Positions 53,865 through 62,700 of a stretch of 64,000 bases of DNA are shown one piece after another (the stretch's first letter is position 1; each line of letters begins with the position of its first letter). The DNA is taken from positions 372,001 through 436,000 of the forward strand of contig NZ_LWAE01000001.1 in NCBI RefSeq assembly GCF_001623875.1. Direction: 5' to 3'. The notes below the pieces were generated by a model. That model searched no databases. It had not been told where the DNA came from and saw only the letters and a program-made list of their open reading frames with translations. Source of the stretch: Clostridium magnum DSM 2767 (GTDB taxonomy: Bacteria > Bacillota > Clostridia > Clostridiales > Clostridiaceae). A program made the position numbers and the translations under genes.

Positions 53865-54584
53865 GTGGATAAAAACAAAAAAGATTTGATGATTTTAATA
53901 GGAATAATATTTATGGGAATTAATTATTCTATATACACATATTTCATAGCAAATCAGTTAGATAGTTTGGAGAAAGCTAAAAGTAAATATTTACAAAAGC
54001 AACAAAAGTTAAATGAGCTTAACAGCAAAAAGGAAGCTATAAAGAATGAGAAAAATGAAGTAGAAAAGCTAAAAAATCAAACATCAGATTTTAATAATAA
54101 AGTACCTTCACAAATTAATACTCCCCAGCTAATATACGATTTTTATACAGGATGTAAAATTTATGATATTTCTGGAGAAAGTGTATCCTTTCAATTGTTG
54201 AATCAAGAGGAAGTTCCTAATAATCAGAACAAGGTAACCACTGGAGATGTAAATAAAAATACAAGTGAGAGCTTTTTTACACTTACAATAGAACTAAACG
54301 TAATAGGTGAGAAAGAAAAAATAGAAAATTTTATAAAAAATTTAGCTAACTTGACTACTAGACAATTAAATGTAAAAAGCATAGCTATAGCTACTGTTGA
54401 AGAAAATTTAGCAAATCAAAGTTTGATAGAAGATCTATTAACTAAAAGCAAACTTTCCGCTGATATAGTTTTTTGTCAATATATTCAAAAAAATAAAAAA
54501 TATAACACGAAGGAGGATTATAACTATGAATTTTATGACAGCAAAAAGGAAGGGTTTAAAAATATTTCAGATATGTTTAAGTAA
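53865..54584 (+). CDS. PilO-like pilus alignment protein
   Basis: A 239-residue protein: one N-terminal membrane helix (about 7-27), a charged coiled coil (about 32-72), and a small alpha/beta domain with FTLTIELNVIGEKEKIENFIKNLANL, typical of PilO/GspM. The start is GTG. It pairs with the PilN part of the preceding protein to form the inner alignment complex. A polar tail of about 40 residues at the C-terminus is less conserved-looking. Confidence 0.75.
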   Translation: MDKNKKDLMILIGIIFMGINYSIYTYFIANQLDSLEKAKSKYLQKQQKLNELNSKKEAIKNEKNEVEKLKNQTSDFNNKVPSQINTPQLIYDFYTGCKIYDISGESVSFQLLNQEEVPNNQNKVTTGDVNKNTSESFFTLTIELNVIGEKEKIENFIKNLANLTTRQLNVKSIAIATVEENLANQSLIEDLLTKSKLSADIVFCQYIQKNKKYNTKEDYNYEFYDSKKEGFKNISDMFK

Positions 54585-54688
54585 ATGAGAAAGGTAAGTA
54601 ATTGAGTTGGAAAACTACTTTTTCAACTTTTAATTCTATAAGATCATATTTTGTAAATATCCATATTGGACTGCAAGGTGGGATAAAG

Positions 54689-56119
54689 ATGAGGCGAAAG
54701 AACGGGTTTACATTAATAGAAATTATGATAGTTATATCAATTATAGGATTACTTTCTATGATTATAGTACCTAAAGCAGCAGCTATAAAACAGCAATTAA
54801 AAGACACTAGTGTGGGCACTAATGTGTTACTAACCAGAAGCTATCTAGAAAATAGATCAGGTAAGGATGGAATTTCTTATCAAGTATCCATTGACTCAAA
54901 TCAAACTAGCTCACAGGCGCTGGCTACTATATTAAGCAATATTGCTGCAGATATGGCATCTAGCTTTTCAGGCAGCAATAATTTAATTAATCCTTTCAAT
55001 AGCAGCGCTACTATATATTCAAAGGGTAATATAGCCAATATCACAGCTTCTTCCATCTCATCAGTTTTGATATATTATAATATTGATAATTTACCTTCGG
55101 ATAACAATACAGTAAATAACAGCGGTAATTTACCAAAGGGAATAGGATTAAAGGGTAATGTAGTTATTATTATTTATAGTACGGGATATGTGTTATATGG
55201 TGTTGATAGTAGTGGACAGATGAGTAATATGTATATTATTAAATTTCCACCTACTCCTCCTAGTGCCCAAAGTGGGGTGATTCCTGGAGGTAGTGACAAT
55301 GGCGGAAATCAAGGCGGGAATGACACAAATCTCACGAAGAATATTGGTGATGTAGTTAGTTACATTAAAAGTATTTCTATAGAAAATATAATAAAAGGAG
55401 TGCCAAATGGGCAAATGTGGAATATAATTCAAGGACCTTTATATGATAGTTTGATGAACAAATTTACACCAGGTAATTCGGCTAAACATATTGTAAATCC
55501 GTATTTTCTAAATATTGATACAATAGGCAATGAAAATTCATGGGTGAATCCCAATTTAAATTATTCTATTATTTCAGTGCCACAACCTACGTCAGATATA
55601 GATACTAAATATTCTAACAGACCAGGAACTGTAATAGTCTATGTAAAAACCTCAAATCCTGTTGGATATATAGTATACGGAGTAGAGCAAAAGGGTAATA
55701 ACGTTGGATATACTACAATTAATTTATCTACTGAAGTGACTTCACAAATGACACAAACCTTAGCAAATAATGTTTCAGCTGTATATAATGCTTTAGTAAG
55801 CCATGTTAACGCTAATGTTGCCGCTTCACCATATAATAATCAGGATACTATGAGTAGTCTGGCCCTTCAGCAGCTTCAAGGCTTAACAATAAATAATGCG
55901 TATATAACCAGCTGGAATAGTAAAAAGATAGTTAGCAGCACCACTTTTAGCAGCGGCTATGGAGTAGTAATTGGTAAATATATTACAGGAGGAGATTTCA
56001 AGGACTACAAAGGCACTGTAATTGTAGATGTATTGGATGACGGCAGTGGATATGAAATATACGGTGTGGATTATGGTGGCAATAAATATGCTTATATGAG
56101 ATTAGTTAGTGGCAAATAA
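54689..56119 (+). CDS. Large prepilin with three head modules
   Basis: A 476-residue prepilin, about three times normal length. The leader MRRKNG is followed by FTLIEIMIVISIIGLLSMIIVP. The head motif seen once in the 165-residue pilin (GxVxV..GYxxYGxD) occurs three times: about 155-185 (GNVVIIIYSTGYVLYGVDS), 312-346 (GTVIVYV...GYIVYGVEQ) and 442-473 (GTVIVDV...GYEIYGVDY). A Pro/Gly/Asn-rich linker (186-215) separates the first from the others. The frame extends upstream to 54602, but AAGGTGGGAT before ATG 54689 and the leader fix the start. It may be a tip or adhesive pilin. Confidence 0.85.
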   Translation: MRRKNGFTLIEIMIVISIIGLLSMIIVPKAAAIKQQLKDTSVGTNVLLTRSYLENRSGKDGISYQVSIDSNQTSSQALATILSNIAADMASSFSGSNNLINPFNSSATIYSKGNIANITASSISSVLIYYNIDNLPSDNNTVNNSGNLPKGIGLKGNVVIIIYSTGYVLYGVDSSGQMSNMYIIKFPPTPPSAQSGVIPGGSDNGGNQGGNDTNLTKNIGDVVSYIKSISIENIIKGVPNGQMWNIIQGPLYDSLMNKFTPGNSAKHIVNPYFLNIDTIGNENSWVNPNLNYSIISVPQPTSDIDTKYSNRPGTVIVYVKTSNPVGYIVYGVEQKGNNVGYTTINLSTEVTSQMTQTLANNVSAVYNALVSHVNANVAASPYNNQDTMSSLALQQLQGLTINNAYITSWNSKKIVSSTTFSSGYGVVIGKYITGGDFKDYKGTVIVDVLDDGSGYEIYGVDYGGNKYAYMRLVSGK

Positions 56120-56203
56120 TAATCTTAGAGCTTATTAGGGTTTGATGTATATAACAATTATAGAATTACAAAATAAAAATTTTAGGGATATAGAGGTTTA
56201 ACA

Positions 56204-56584
56204 ATGAAGAAAAAAGCCTTTACTTATATAGAAGTTATGATTGCCATTACCATATTTTTGATAATGTCTATTTTTGTAATTAGACTTAATATTGCAGCAA
56301 ATAAAAAAATTAATATGCAAGTTGATAGACAAAATATGATGATGGAAGCACAAAAGCTTTTGGAAAAGTTTAAAACTACTACAACAGGCATTGGTATCTA
56401 TGTAGATGATAATTATTTGCATAATAAGTATGAAAAAATCGATGGATATAATGTTATAGTTCAAGTAAAAAATCTTAATAATCAAGGTCTGCCAGAACTA
56501 TTAGAAGTTACTGTAAGAATACGTAAAGATATAGCTGATAAAAATAATGAAGTTGTATTAACATCTCATTTTTTAAAAAATTAA
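56204..56584 (+). CDS. Minor prepilin (PulG/PilV-like)
   Basis: A 126-residue prepilin-like protein: MKKKAFTYIEVMIAITIFLIMSIFVI has the basic leader, Glu5 and the hydrophobic helix, but Ala replaces the usual Gly at the cleavage site. Such a change is tolerated by some prepilin peptidases. The short head carries no cysteine. It is followed 10 bp later by another minor pilin. Probably a priming-complex subunit. Confidence 0.8.
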   Translation: MKKKAFTYIEVMIAITIFLIMSIFVIRLNIAANKKINMQVDRQNMMMEAQKLLEKFKTTTTGIGIYVDDNYLHNKYEKIDGYNVIVQVKNLNNQGLPELLEVTVRIRKDIADKNNEVVLTSHFLKN

Positions 56585-56594
56585 GAGGAGTTAT

Positions 56595-57077
56595 ATGAAG
56601 AAAAAAGGATTTACTTTAATTGAATTAATGATAACTATAGCAGTATTTAGTGTTTTTTCTATGTATCTTTATCAAGTTTTTTTTTCACAGATAAGAGAGT
56701 CCTTTAGTTTTAACAATAATATTAATGTTCAATATAATGCAAACAAAGCTTTAAATATGCTCACAGATGAAATTAGAAATTACAGTTTTACCAACTTGAT
56801 TTTTCAAGGCTCAAGTAGCATAGGGGTAACTCAGGTAAGCTCAAATGGCAAGGTTTTAATTGATTTGAATTCAAGCACATCTAATCCTGATATATATTAT
56901 AATAGTTTAAGCAAGAGTTTAAGTGATAATAATGGTAATCAATGCTTTAATATAAATTCTATTCAGCTTGTGAAAGGAACGTCAAATGATGAGAATGAAC
57001 TAATATTAATTGTTGTATCAGCTTCAAAGGGAAAAACTCAGATAACCAGTTCTACTGCAGTAAATATAAAAAGATAA
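56595..57077 (+). CDS. Minor prepilin (PilW/PulJ-like)
   Basis: A 160-residue prepilin: MKKKG then FTLIELMITIAVFSVFSMYLYQVFF. The following NVQYNANKALNMLTDEIRNYSF segment resembles PulJ/PilW, where this region forms the second part of the N-terminal helix. GAGGAG precedes the start. With the flanking genes it likely forms the minor pilin complex that starts pilus assembly. Confidence 0.85.
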   Translation: MKKKGFTLIELMITIAVFSVFSMYLYQVFFSQIRESFSFNNNINVQYNANKALNMLTDEIRNYSFTNLIFQGSSSIGVTQVSSNGKVLIDLNSSTSNPDIYYNSLSKSLSDNNGNQCFNINSIQLVKGTSNDENELILIVVSASKGKTQITSSTAVNIKR

Positions 57078-57101
57078 TGTAAAAAGTAAAGGAGGGATTT
57101 T

Positions 57102-57575
57102 TTGAAAAAAAAAGGTTCTGCTCTTTTAAGTGTTGTTATTATTATGATGATAACTTTTATAATGGCTTCATTTATGGTGGAGGTTAGTATTAAAAATAAT
57201 AGAATAGCGATGGATAGACTTAATAAAACAAAGGCCTATTATAGTGCAGAAACAGGTATTTATGATTTTATAGATTATATTAATAAGAATAATTGCAATG
57301 TAGCTAGTGGAACTATAATAACAAATCTCTATAGTAATGGAGGACTTTATGGTGATAACCTGGCAGTGTATAAAGCAAATCTTATGAGCTCAATTACTAG
57401 AAATGATGTAGGTAATTCAAAAATCTATAATTTTTCTATTTATTCTAATGGAAGCTGTAGTTCTCAGGGATATGTTATTGTTGCCAGTGTGTCTATAGTA
57501 TATACAGATAACGAAACGGGAATTTATAATTATTCATCTTATTCTATAAACTCCAAGAAGGTTTATAGGACCTAA
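57102..57575 (+). CDS. PilX-like minor pilin component
   Basis: A 157-residue protein starting at TTG behind GGAGGG. The N-terminus MKKKGSALLSVVIIMMITFIMASFMVEVSIKNNRIAMDRLNKTKAYYSAETGIYDFIDYI matches PilX/GspK N-terminal segments: no Glu5, but the helix followed by AYYSAETG is typical. The C-terminal ~80 residues are beta-rich. It ends the minor pilin cluster; from its stop to 57833 I see AT-rich DNA without a gene. Confidence 0.8.
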   Translation: MKKKGSALLSVVIIMMITFIMASFMVEVSIKNNRIAMDRLNKTKAYYSAETGIYDFIDYINKNNCNVASGTIITNLYSNGGLYGDNLAVYKANLMSSITRNDVGNSKIYNFSIYSNGSCSSQGYVIVASVSIVYTDNETGIYNYSSYSINSKKVYRT

Positions 57576-57833
57576 GTTAGGTATAGATAATTAATTTTAC
57601 TAAAGTGACAAATTATAATAGCGGGAAATTGAATTGATAATGGTATTATATCTTTCTATAATTACTTATGGTAGAGACATATAATTAATTGATGTAGACT
57701 ATTATCAGAGGGCTAGCATAAGCTTGAATTAGACAATATAATAGTATATAATTAACTACAAATGAGAAAAAATGTTTATTGTTAGATATTTTAACAAAGT
57801 ATGAAGCTAAGTAATAAGTGGATGTGATTATTT

Positions 57834-58037
57834 ATGATGTGGAAATTATTGGCCATTCAGTTGATATCTTTTATTATATCCTTATTTTTTTATCAAGCTA
57901 TTCTCAAACTGCTGAAAAGATTTATGTTTTTAAAAAATTATAAAATTACGCAGAAGTTTTCTTGTATAATAGTATGTTTTGTTATGTTTGTAGTGGGGAT
58001 AGTTTTTGGGAAAGATATTATATATAATATATTATAA
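57834..58037 (+). CDS. Small hypothetical membrane protein
   Basis: A 67-residue ORF with two hydrophobic helices (about 4-24 and 43-61) separated by a basic segment (KLLKRFMFLKNYKITQK). A partial ribosome-binding site (GTGGATG) precedes the ATG. I recognise no family. Its place between minor pilin genes and an unknown coiled-coil gene on the same strand makes it plausibly real. Confidence 0.45.
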   Translation: MMWKLLAIQLISFIISLFFYQAILKLLKRFMFLKNYKITQKFSCIIVCFVMFVVGIVFGKDIIYNIL

Positions 58038-58100
58038 TTGGATTTAGAAGTAACACCTTAAATTATGCTAAAAATATAAATTTTAAGTTTAAGGAGATTT

Positions 58101-58787
58101 ATGATTAGGAGAGAGAAGAATATGTCGAAACTTATGGATGTGTTTGAAAAACTTAATTTAGTTGAAAAAGTTAACGATGAAGCAAACAATGAGGTAAATG
58201 ATGAGGTAAACGACGAAGCAAATGATAATTCCAAGATAGATGATGAAATAATAGAAAAGAAAGTTGAACCTAAAGACATCGAAATAGATGTGGAAGAAAG
58301 TTATACTGAATCTTTTCAAAGTAATACTGAAAAAAAGCAAAAAAATTCAAAATTAGATTCAAACCATGAGAGGAATATGCACATTCATGAGATTTATGAC
58401 TTATATGGTATAGAAAATAGTAATGTTAATACAGTTTTTATGTTAGGAAACTTTATTAACGCTCTTCCTGAAAGTTTGCCATATGAAGTAAAAAAGCAAT
58501 CATTAATGGGTATTATTGCAGCTTCAAATACAAATTTGCGGAATCTTCTTTCAGATGGTGAAAAAAGGTTAAATGCACTAAGTAAGTATACAAAGGAATA
58601 TAACACTTCAATTAATAATATAATAAAAGAATATAATGAAGAAATAACAAAATTAAATAATCTAATAAATACTTATAACGAGGAAATACATGTAAAAGAA
58701 GCAATGTTACAAGAACAGAGTAATACAGTACAATACGAAATAGAAAAGATAAATAGCATCATAAATTTCTTTAAAAAGGGTGATTAA
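58101..58787 (+). CDS. Unknown acidic coiled-coil protein in the pilus locus
   Basis: A 228-residue protein without signal or membrane segments. The N-terminus has a degenerate acidic tetrapeptide repeat (VNDEANNEVNDEVNDEAND, about 23-41). A central region (about 95-130, HIHEIYDLYGIENSNVNTVFMLGNFINALPESLP) looks folded. The C-terminal ~75 residues form a predicted coiled coil (NGEK... to INSIINFFKKGD). It could start at ATG 58101 behind AAGGAG or at ATG 58122 behind AGGAG. I know no named family. Its location suggests a pilus or cell-surface accessory role, but this is only context. Confidence 0.65.
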   Translation: MIRREKNMSKLMDVFEKLNLVEKVNDEANNEVNDEVNDEANDNSKIDDEIIEKKVEPKDIEIDVEESYTESFQSNTEKKQKNSKLDSNHERNMHIHEIYDLYGIENSNVNTVFMLGNFINALPESLPYEVKKQSLMGIIAASNTNLRNLLSDGEKRLNALSKYTKEYNTSINNIIKEYNEEITKLNNLINTYNEEIHVKEAMLQEQSNTVQYEIEKINSIINFFKKGD

Positions 58788-58881
58788 TCACACTATGATT
58801 TTTACATAGACAAATTCTTATGCAGTTTATAATAGTCAATGCTATATTTTATTAGCTGTTGCAGAATTAAGAGGTACATTT

Positions 58882-60252
58882 ATGAGAAAAAGAAAATATC
58901 GTATTACTAACACTGCAAAAATTTTAATTTTAGAGTTTTTGCTCAGTTCAGTTGGTATGCTATGTGGTTTTACATGGAGAATACAAAGTGAAAGTAAAAA
59001 GTGGGACAACTTAATATATCCCGGTATAAAAGTAGCTAATATAGACTTAAGTGGTAAGACAAAAGCAGAAGCCAAAAAATTAATTCAATCACAGTACATT
59101 GATCCGCTATTAAAAAATAACACAAATGTATTAATTAATGATAAAGTTTATGTGTTAGAGAATTCGAAATTAATTACAAACTATGATATGGATAAGGTTC
59201 TTAATGCAGCTTTTAACTTGGGAAAAAATCTTAATTCATATAAAAAATGTGAGCTTTTAAAAAGAAGCACCACACATCAGTACAATGTATTCTTTGAGTA
59301 TAATGAAAACTATATTAAGGCTTTTATAAATAAAGTTGAAGAAAGCGTTAACAAGGAACCACAAAATGCTACTGCTCGAAAGATAAATGATGGTACTATA
59401 AAGATTACAGACGATATCAAAGGAGAGAAGATAGAAGAAGAAAAACTTGAAGAAAATATTAAGAAAGAAATAAATAGCAGATATAGTGAAAATATAAAAA
59501 TCCAAGTTCCAATTGAAAAAGTCGCAGCATCTATTTTATCAAGTGAACTTTCCAGTATAGATACTAATATTTCATCTTTTAGTACAAGCTTTGAACTATC
59601 GACAGATGAGAGAGCTCACAATATTGAATTGGCAACAAGTCTGATTAATGGCAAGATACTAATGCCGCAGGAAACCTTTAGCTTTAATGATTGTGTAGGA
59701 GAAAGAACAAAGGATAGAGGATTTGTTGAGGTACCGATTCTAGAAGGTAATGTTAGTGAATCGGGATTTAATGGAGGGATATCACAAGTATCTTCCACTC
59801 TATACAATGCTGTATTGAAAGCTGGAATAAAACCAGTGGAAAGAACACATAACATTATGCCCTTTTCATATGTGCAGCTAGGGCTAGATGCCATTGTAGA
59901 TTGGAATAATATTGACTTTAAATTTAAAAATACATTGAAATATCCAATATATATAGATGCGTACACACAAAAAAAGAGTTTATATGTTAACATTTATTCT
60001 AATTCCAGCTTAACAAAAAGAAAATATGACATTATAAGTGATGTGTATGAAACAATAAAACCAGATACAAAAACTATCAATGATTCTGATTTGCCTGAAG
60101 GTCAAGTTTCTGTTGTGCAAACTGGATATTCAGGACATAAGGTAAAAGTAAAAAGAGATACATATGAGAATGGAATAGTCACTAGTTCAGACGTTATTTC
60201 CTATGACTTATATCCACCAATATCTAGTATAGTTAGACAAGGTGCAAATTAA
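58882..60252 (+). CDS. VanW family protein with peptidoglycan-binding-like domain
   Basis: A 456-residue protein. An N-terminal membrane helix (about 10-30) is followed by a PG_binding_4-like region (about 50-200) and a VanW domain (about 235-365: LATSLINGKILMPQETFSFNDCVGERTKDRGFVEVPI, SGFNGGISQVSSTLYNAVLKAGI, RTHNIMPFSYV). The C-terminal ~60 residues resemble a short G5-like tail. VanW proteins are cell-wall-associated, of uncertain enzymology; the name comes from vancomycin-resistance clusters and does not imply resistance here. It is probably anchored outside the membrane. Confidence 0.85.
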   Translation: MRKRKYRITNTAKILILEFLLSSVGMLCGFTWRIQSESKKWDNLIYPGIKVANIDLSGKTKAEAKKLIQSQYIDPLLKNNTNVLINDKVYVLENSKLITNYDMDKVLNAAFNLGKNLNSYKKCELLKRSTTHQYNVFFEYNENYIKAFINKVEESVNKEPQNATARKINDGTIKITDDIKGEKIEEEKLEENIKKEINSRYSENIKIQVPIEKVAASILSSELSSIDTNISSFSTSFELSTDERAHNIELATSLINGKILMPQETFSFNDCVGERTKDRGFVEVPILEGNVSESGFNGGISQVSSTLYNAVLKAGIKPVERTHNIMPFSYVQLGLDAIVDWNNIDFKFKNTLKYPIYIDAYTQKKSLYVNIYSNSSLTKRKYDIISDVYETIKPDTKTINDSDLPEGQVSVVQTGYSGHKVKVKRDTYENGIVTSSDVISYDLYPPISSIVRQGAN

Positions 60253-60372
60253 ATAATAGATTAATTAATAAAAGTGTAGTAATTTTAAAAACTGTTTAAT
60301 ATGCAGTTTTTTTCTTTTGTCAGAGTTTTGTAAGAGGAAGGTAATAAAATATAAATGTGATAAAAAAGTTTA

Positions 60373-60401
60373 TTGAGTATGTTTATATAATATGCTAAAA
60401 T
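60373..60401 (+). promoter_or_regulatory. Sigma-A promoter upstream of the c-di-GMP riboswitch
   Basis: TTGAGT (60373-60378), a 17-bp spacer and TAAAAT (60396-60401). The expected transcript start, about 60408, lies just before the aptamer. Confidence 0.65.
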
Positions 60402-60420
60402 AATAGTAATAAAAGTAAAT

Positions 60421-60531
60421 TAGGGATACTGAGAAATACATAGCCAAAATTGGGCATCAATGGCGTGTATGGAGTGAATGATGCAACCGACCCTGTATTC
60501 ATAGATATATTTATGAGTATGGGGTTTTGTT
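60421..60531 (+). promoter_or_regulatory. c-di-GMP-II riboswitch with terminator
   Basis: AAAATTGGGCATC, then GATGCAACCGACC, match the most conserved parts of the c-di-GMP-II aptamer. GCATC and GATGC pair, and ATACATAGCCA with TGGCGTGTAT gives the expected pseudoknot. P1 is GGATAC (60424-60429) with GTATTC (60495-60500). That same 3' strand begins a terminator stem, ACCCTGTATTCATA with TATGAGTATGGGGT (60490-60525), followed by TTTTG. Ligand binding should therefore block termination and turn on the prepilin peptidase operon. Class recognised by motif memory; no covariance search was possible. Confidence 0.85.
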
Positions 60532-60553
60532 TAAAATAAAATAAGGAGTCAAT

Positions 60554-61312
60554 ATGATTATTTTATTTGGAATTATTTTTATATTTGGTGCTATAATTGG
60601 AAGTTTTCTTAATGTATGTATATATAGAATACCAAGAGAAGAATCCATTGTTTATCCGCCATCAAGTTGTACAACCTGTAAAAATGTGATTAAGGGGTAT
60701 GATTTAGTTCCTATAATTAGTTATTTGTTTTTAAAAGGAAAATGTAGATACTGTGGCGAAAAGGTATCGATAAGATATCCAATTATAGAATTTACTACAG
60801 GAATATTATTTGTAATTACATTTATTAAATTTGGAATAAGTTTAGATTTCGCTAAGTATATAGTATTAATAAGTTTATTAGTAGTCGTATCAATGATTGA
60901 TTTAGATACTACAGATGTTTATTTTTCAACGACTCTAACAGGTATAATTTCTTCGGCAATATTTCTAGGTATATATCTTTATATGGATATACCAATAGGT
61001 AGTTATATATATGGAGGAGTTATAGGTGGAGGACTATTGTCTTTAATAATATTGATAACAAAAGGCGGTATGGGTTGGGGAGATGCAGAGATTTGTCTTG
61101 TATGTGGATTATTCCTAGGTTTAAAGCTTACTATTATAATGTTATTTTTATCTTTTATTATAGGATCAGTAATAGGTTTGTTGCTTATATTATCAGGGAA
61201 GAAATCTAAGAAAGACTATATTCCTTTTGGGCCTTTTATAGCTATAGCTGCAATTGTAACTATATTTGTTGGAGAAAGAATTTGGGTATTATATACTTCT
61301 TTAATTTTTTAA
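60554..61312 (+). CDS. pilD: Prepilin peptidase PilD
   Basis: A 252-residue A24-family aspartic peptidase with about eight membrane segments. The N-terminal loop has two CxxC pairs (CTTCKN and CRYCGE), usual for enzymes that also N-methylate. The first catalytic aspartate lies in SMIDLDT and the second in GMGWGDAEI. It cleaves prepilin leaders after glycine. It is the first gene after the c-di-GMP-II riboswitch, with GGAG before the ATG. Confidence 0.96.
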   Translation: MIILFGIIFIFGAIIGSFLNVCIYRIPREESIVYPPSSCTTCKNVIKGYDLVPIISYLFLKGKCRYCGEKVSIRYPIIEFTTGILFVITFIKFGISLDFAKYIVLISLLVVVSMIDLDTTDVYFSTTLTGIISSAIFLGIYLYMDIPIGSYIYGGVIGGGLLSLIILITKGGMGWGDAEICLVCGLFLGLKLTIIMLFLSFIIGSVIGLLLILSGKKSKKDYIPFGPFIAIAAIVTIFVGERIWVLYTSLIF

Positions 61313-61360
61313 TAATAGAGAACTAGATATTGATATGACAGAGGAGGAAATAAATTCGTT

Positions 61361-62668
61361 ATGACTGATACTAAGGTGTTTAATTTATATACTCTGCTAA
61401 TAATTTGTGGGGTTCCCTTGATTATAAATCCATTTTCATCAGATTTGTATAGTCATCCAAAAATTCTCTTTGTATATGTAATAAGCGGTATATTAGCAAT
61501 ATTTCATTTTATTAAATACAGAAACAGAGGAATTCAAGGACAACTAGGAGAATATGCTTTAGTTACATATATATTGTTAGCAGGAATATCTACAGTATTG
61601 TCTGTAGATCCGTATCAATCAGTTTTAGGAGCACCAAAAAGGGAAGAGGGTTTTGCGGCTATATGTTGCTACATATTTATATACTTTATTTGTTCCAGAT
61701 ACTACAAGTTTTCAAAGGAACATCTAAAATATTTAGTGGTTTCATCCTTTATAATATCTATATATGGTATATGTCAATATTATGGATTTGAACCTTTAAG
61801 AAAAGTTCTAGGACATACAGAAGCTATTGCTACAATAGGTCATAGAAACTTTATGGGTAGTTATATAACTCTTATTATGCCTATAAGCATTTTTGCATTT
61901 GTATACAGTAAAAAATATATATACTTGTTATTAAGTTGTCTTTTGTACCTATGTATGTTATGTGGATATACTAGAAGTGCTTGGTTAGCATTTGTATTTT
62001 ATGTATGTCTATTATTTTACTTTTTTTATAAGTATAAGATGAGTCTTAAAAGATTTGTTACTATAATTATAATATTTTTTGTTATTACTATAGGATTTAA
62101 TTCTATAAATAATAATGCGACTCTAAATAGAATGTTAACTATAAAATCAGATGGATGGTCTATTCTGACTAATTCAAGGGATAAAGAAAGTGCAGGATCA
62201 CATAGATTTTTTATATGGGAAAGAGGTGTCCAGCTACTTAAAGATAGACCACTTATAGGAAGTGGTCCAGATACATTTGGTATAGTTTTTATGGAAAAAT
62301 TTACAGAGGATGTAGTGACACCAGGCAGCGGATTTATCCATATAAAGAAGGATGAGAAGGGTAATGTTAAAAGCATTAATGTAGAAAAGATTGATAAAGC
62401 ACATAATGAGTACTTGCATACTGCTGTTACTATGGGCATACCTTCACTTATTTGTTATTTAATATTCATTGGAGGGATAATTTTAAAGGCAAAGAATAAT
62501 ATAAAAAATAATATATTTATAATCCCTATATTTTGCAGTATACTAGGGTATTTACTACAGGCATTCTTTAATATTAGTGTAGTAGGGGTTGCCCCAGTTT
62601 ATTGGGCTATCTTGGGGATAACTATAAACTTTTTAAAGAATAATAGTAGTTTACAAGAGATTTCTTAA
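61361..62668 (+). CDS. O-antigen ligase (Wzy_C) family membrane protein
   Basis: A 435-residue polytopic protein with about twelve hydrophobic segments. The Wzy_C loop is recognisable in GHRNFMGSYITLIMPISIF and RFFIWERGVQLLKDRPLIGSGPDTFG, with KAHNEYLHTAVTMG before the last helices; the conserved His and Arg positions of the family are present. Members polymerise or transfer glycans, including pilin glycosylation. Placement between pilD and pilB suggests pilin or surface glycosylation, but this is inference. GAGGAGG precedes the start. Confidence 0.85.
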   Translation: MTDTKVFNLYTLLIICGVPLIINPFSSDLYSHPKILFVYVISGILAIFHFIKYRNRGIQGQLGEYALVTYILLAGISTVLSVDPYQSVLGAPKREEGFAAICCYIFIYFICSRYYKFSKEHLKYLVVSSFIISIYGICQYYGFEPLRKVLGHTEAIATIGHRNFMGSYITLIMPISIFAFVYSKKYIYLLLSCLLYLCMLCGYTRSAWLAFVFYVCLLFYFFYKYKMSLKRFVTIIIIFFVITIGFNSINNNATLNRMLTIKSDGWSILTNSRDKESAGSHRFFIWERGVQLLKDRPLIGSGPDTFGIVFMEKFTEDVVTPGSGFIHIKKDEKGNVKSINVEKIDKAHNEYLHTAVTMGIPSLICYLIFIGGIILKAKNNIKNNIFIIPIFCSILGYLLQAFFNISVVGVAPVYWAILGITINFLKNNSSLQEIS

Positions 62669-62700
62669 AGCTAATTAAGATATTAAAGAGGGAATGTAAT

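Noticed and set aside
54602-54688. N-terminal 29-residue extension of the large pilin
   Set aside because: A prepilin leader must be short and basic directly before the Gly/Phe site. ATG 54689 gives exactly that and has its own ribosome-binding site.
58882-60252. Vancomycin resistance determinant
   Set aside because: Only a VanW-domain protein is present. VanW is widespread in Clostridia, and no vanA/B ligase, vanH, vanX or regulator genes are nearby.
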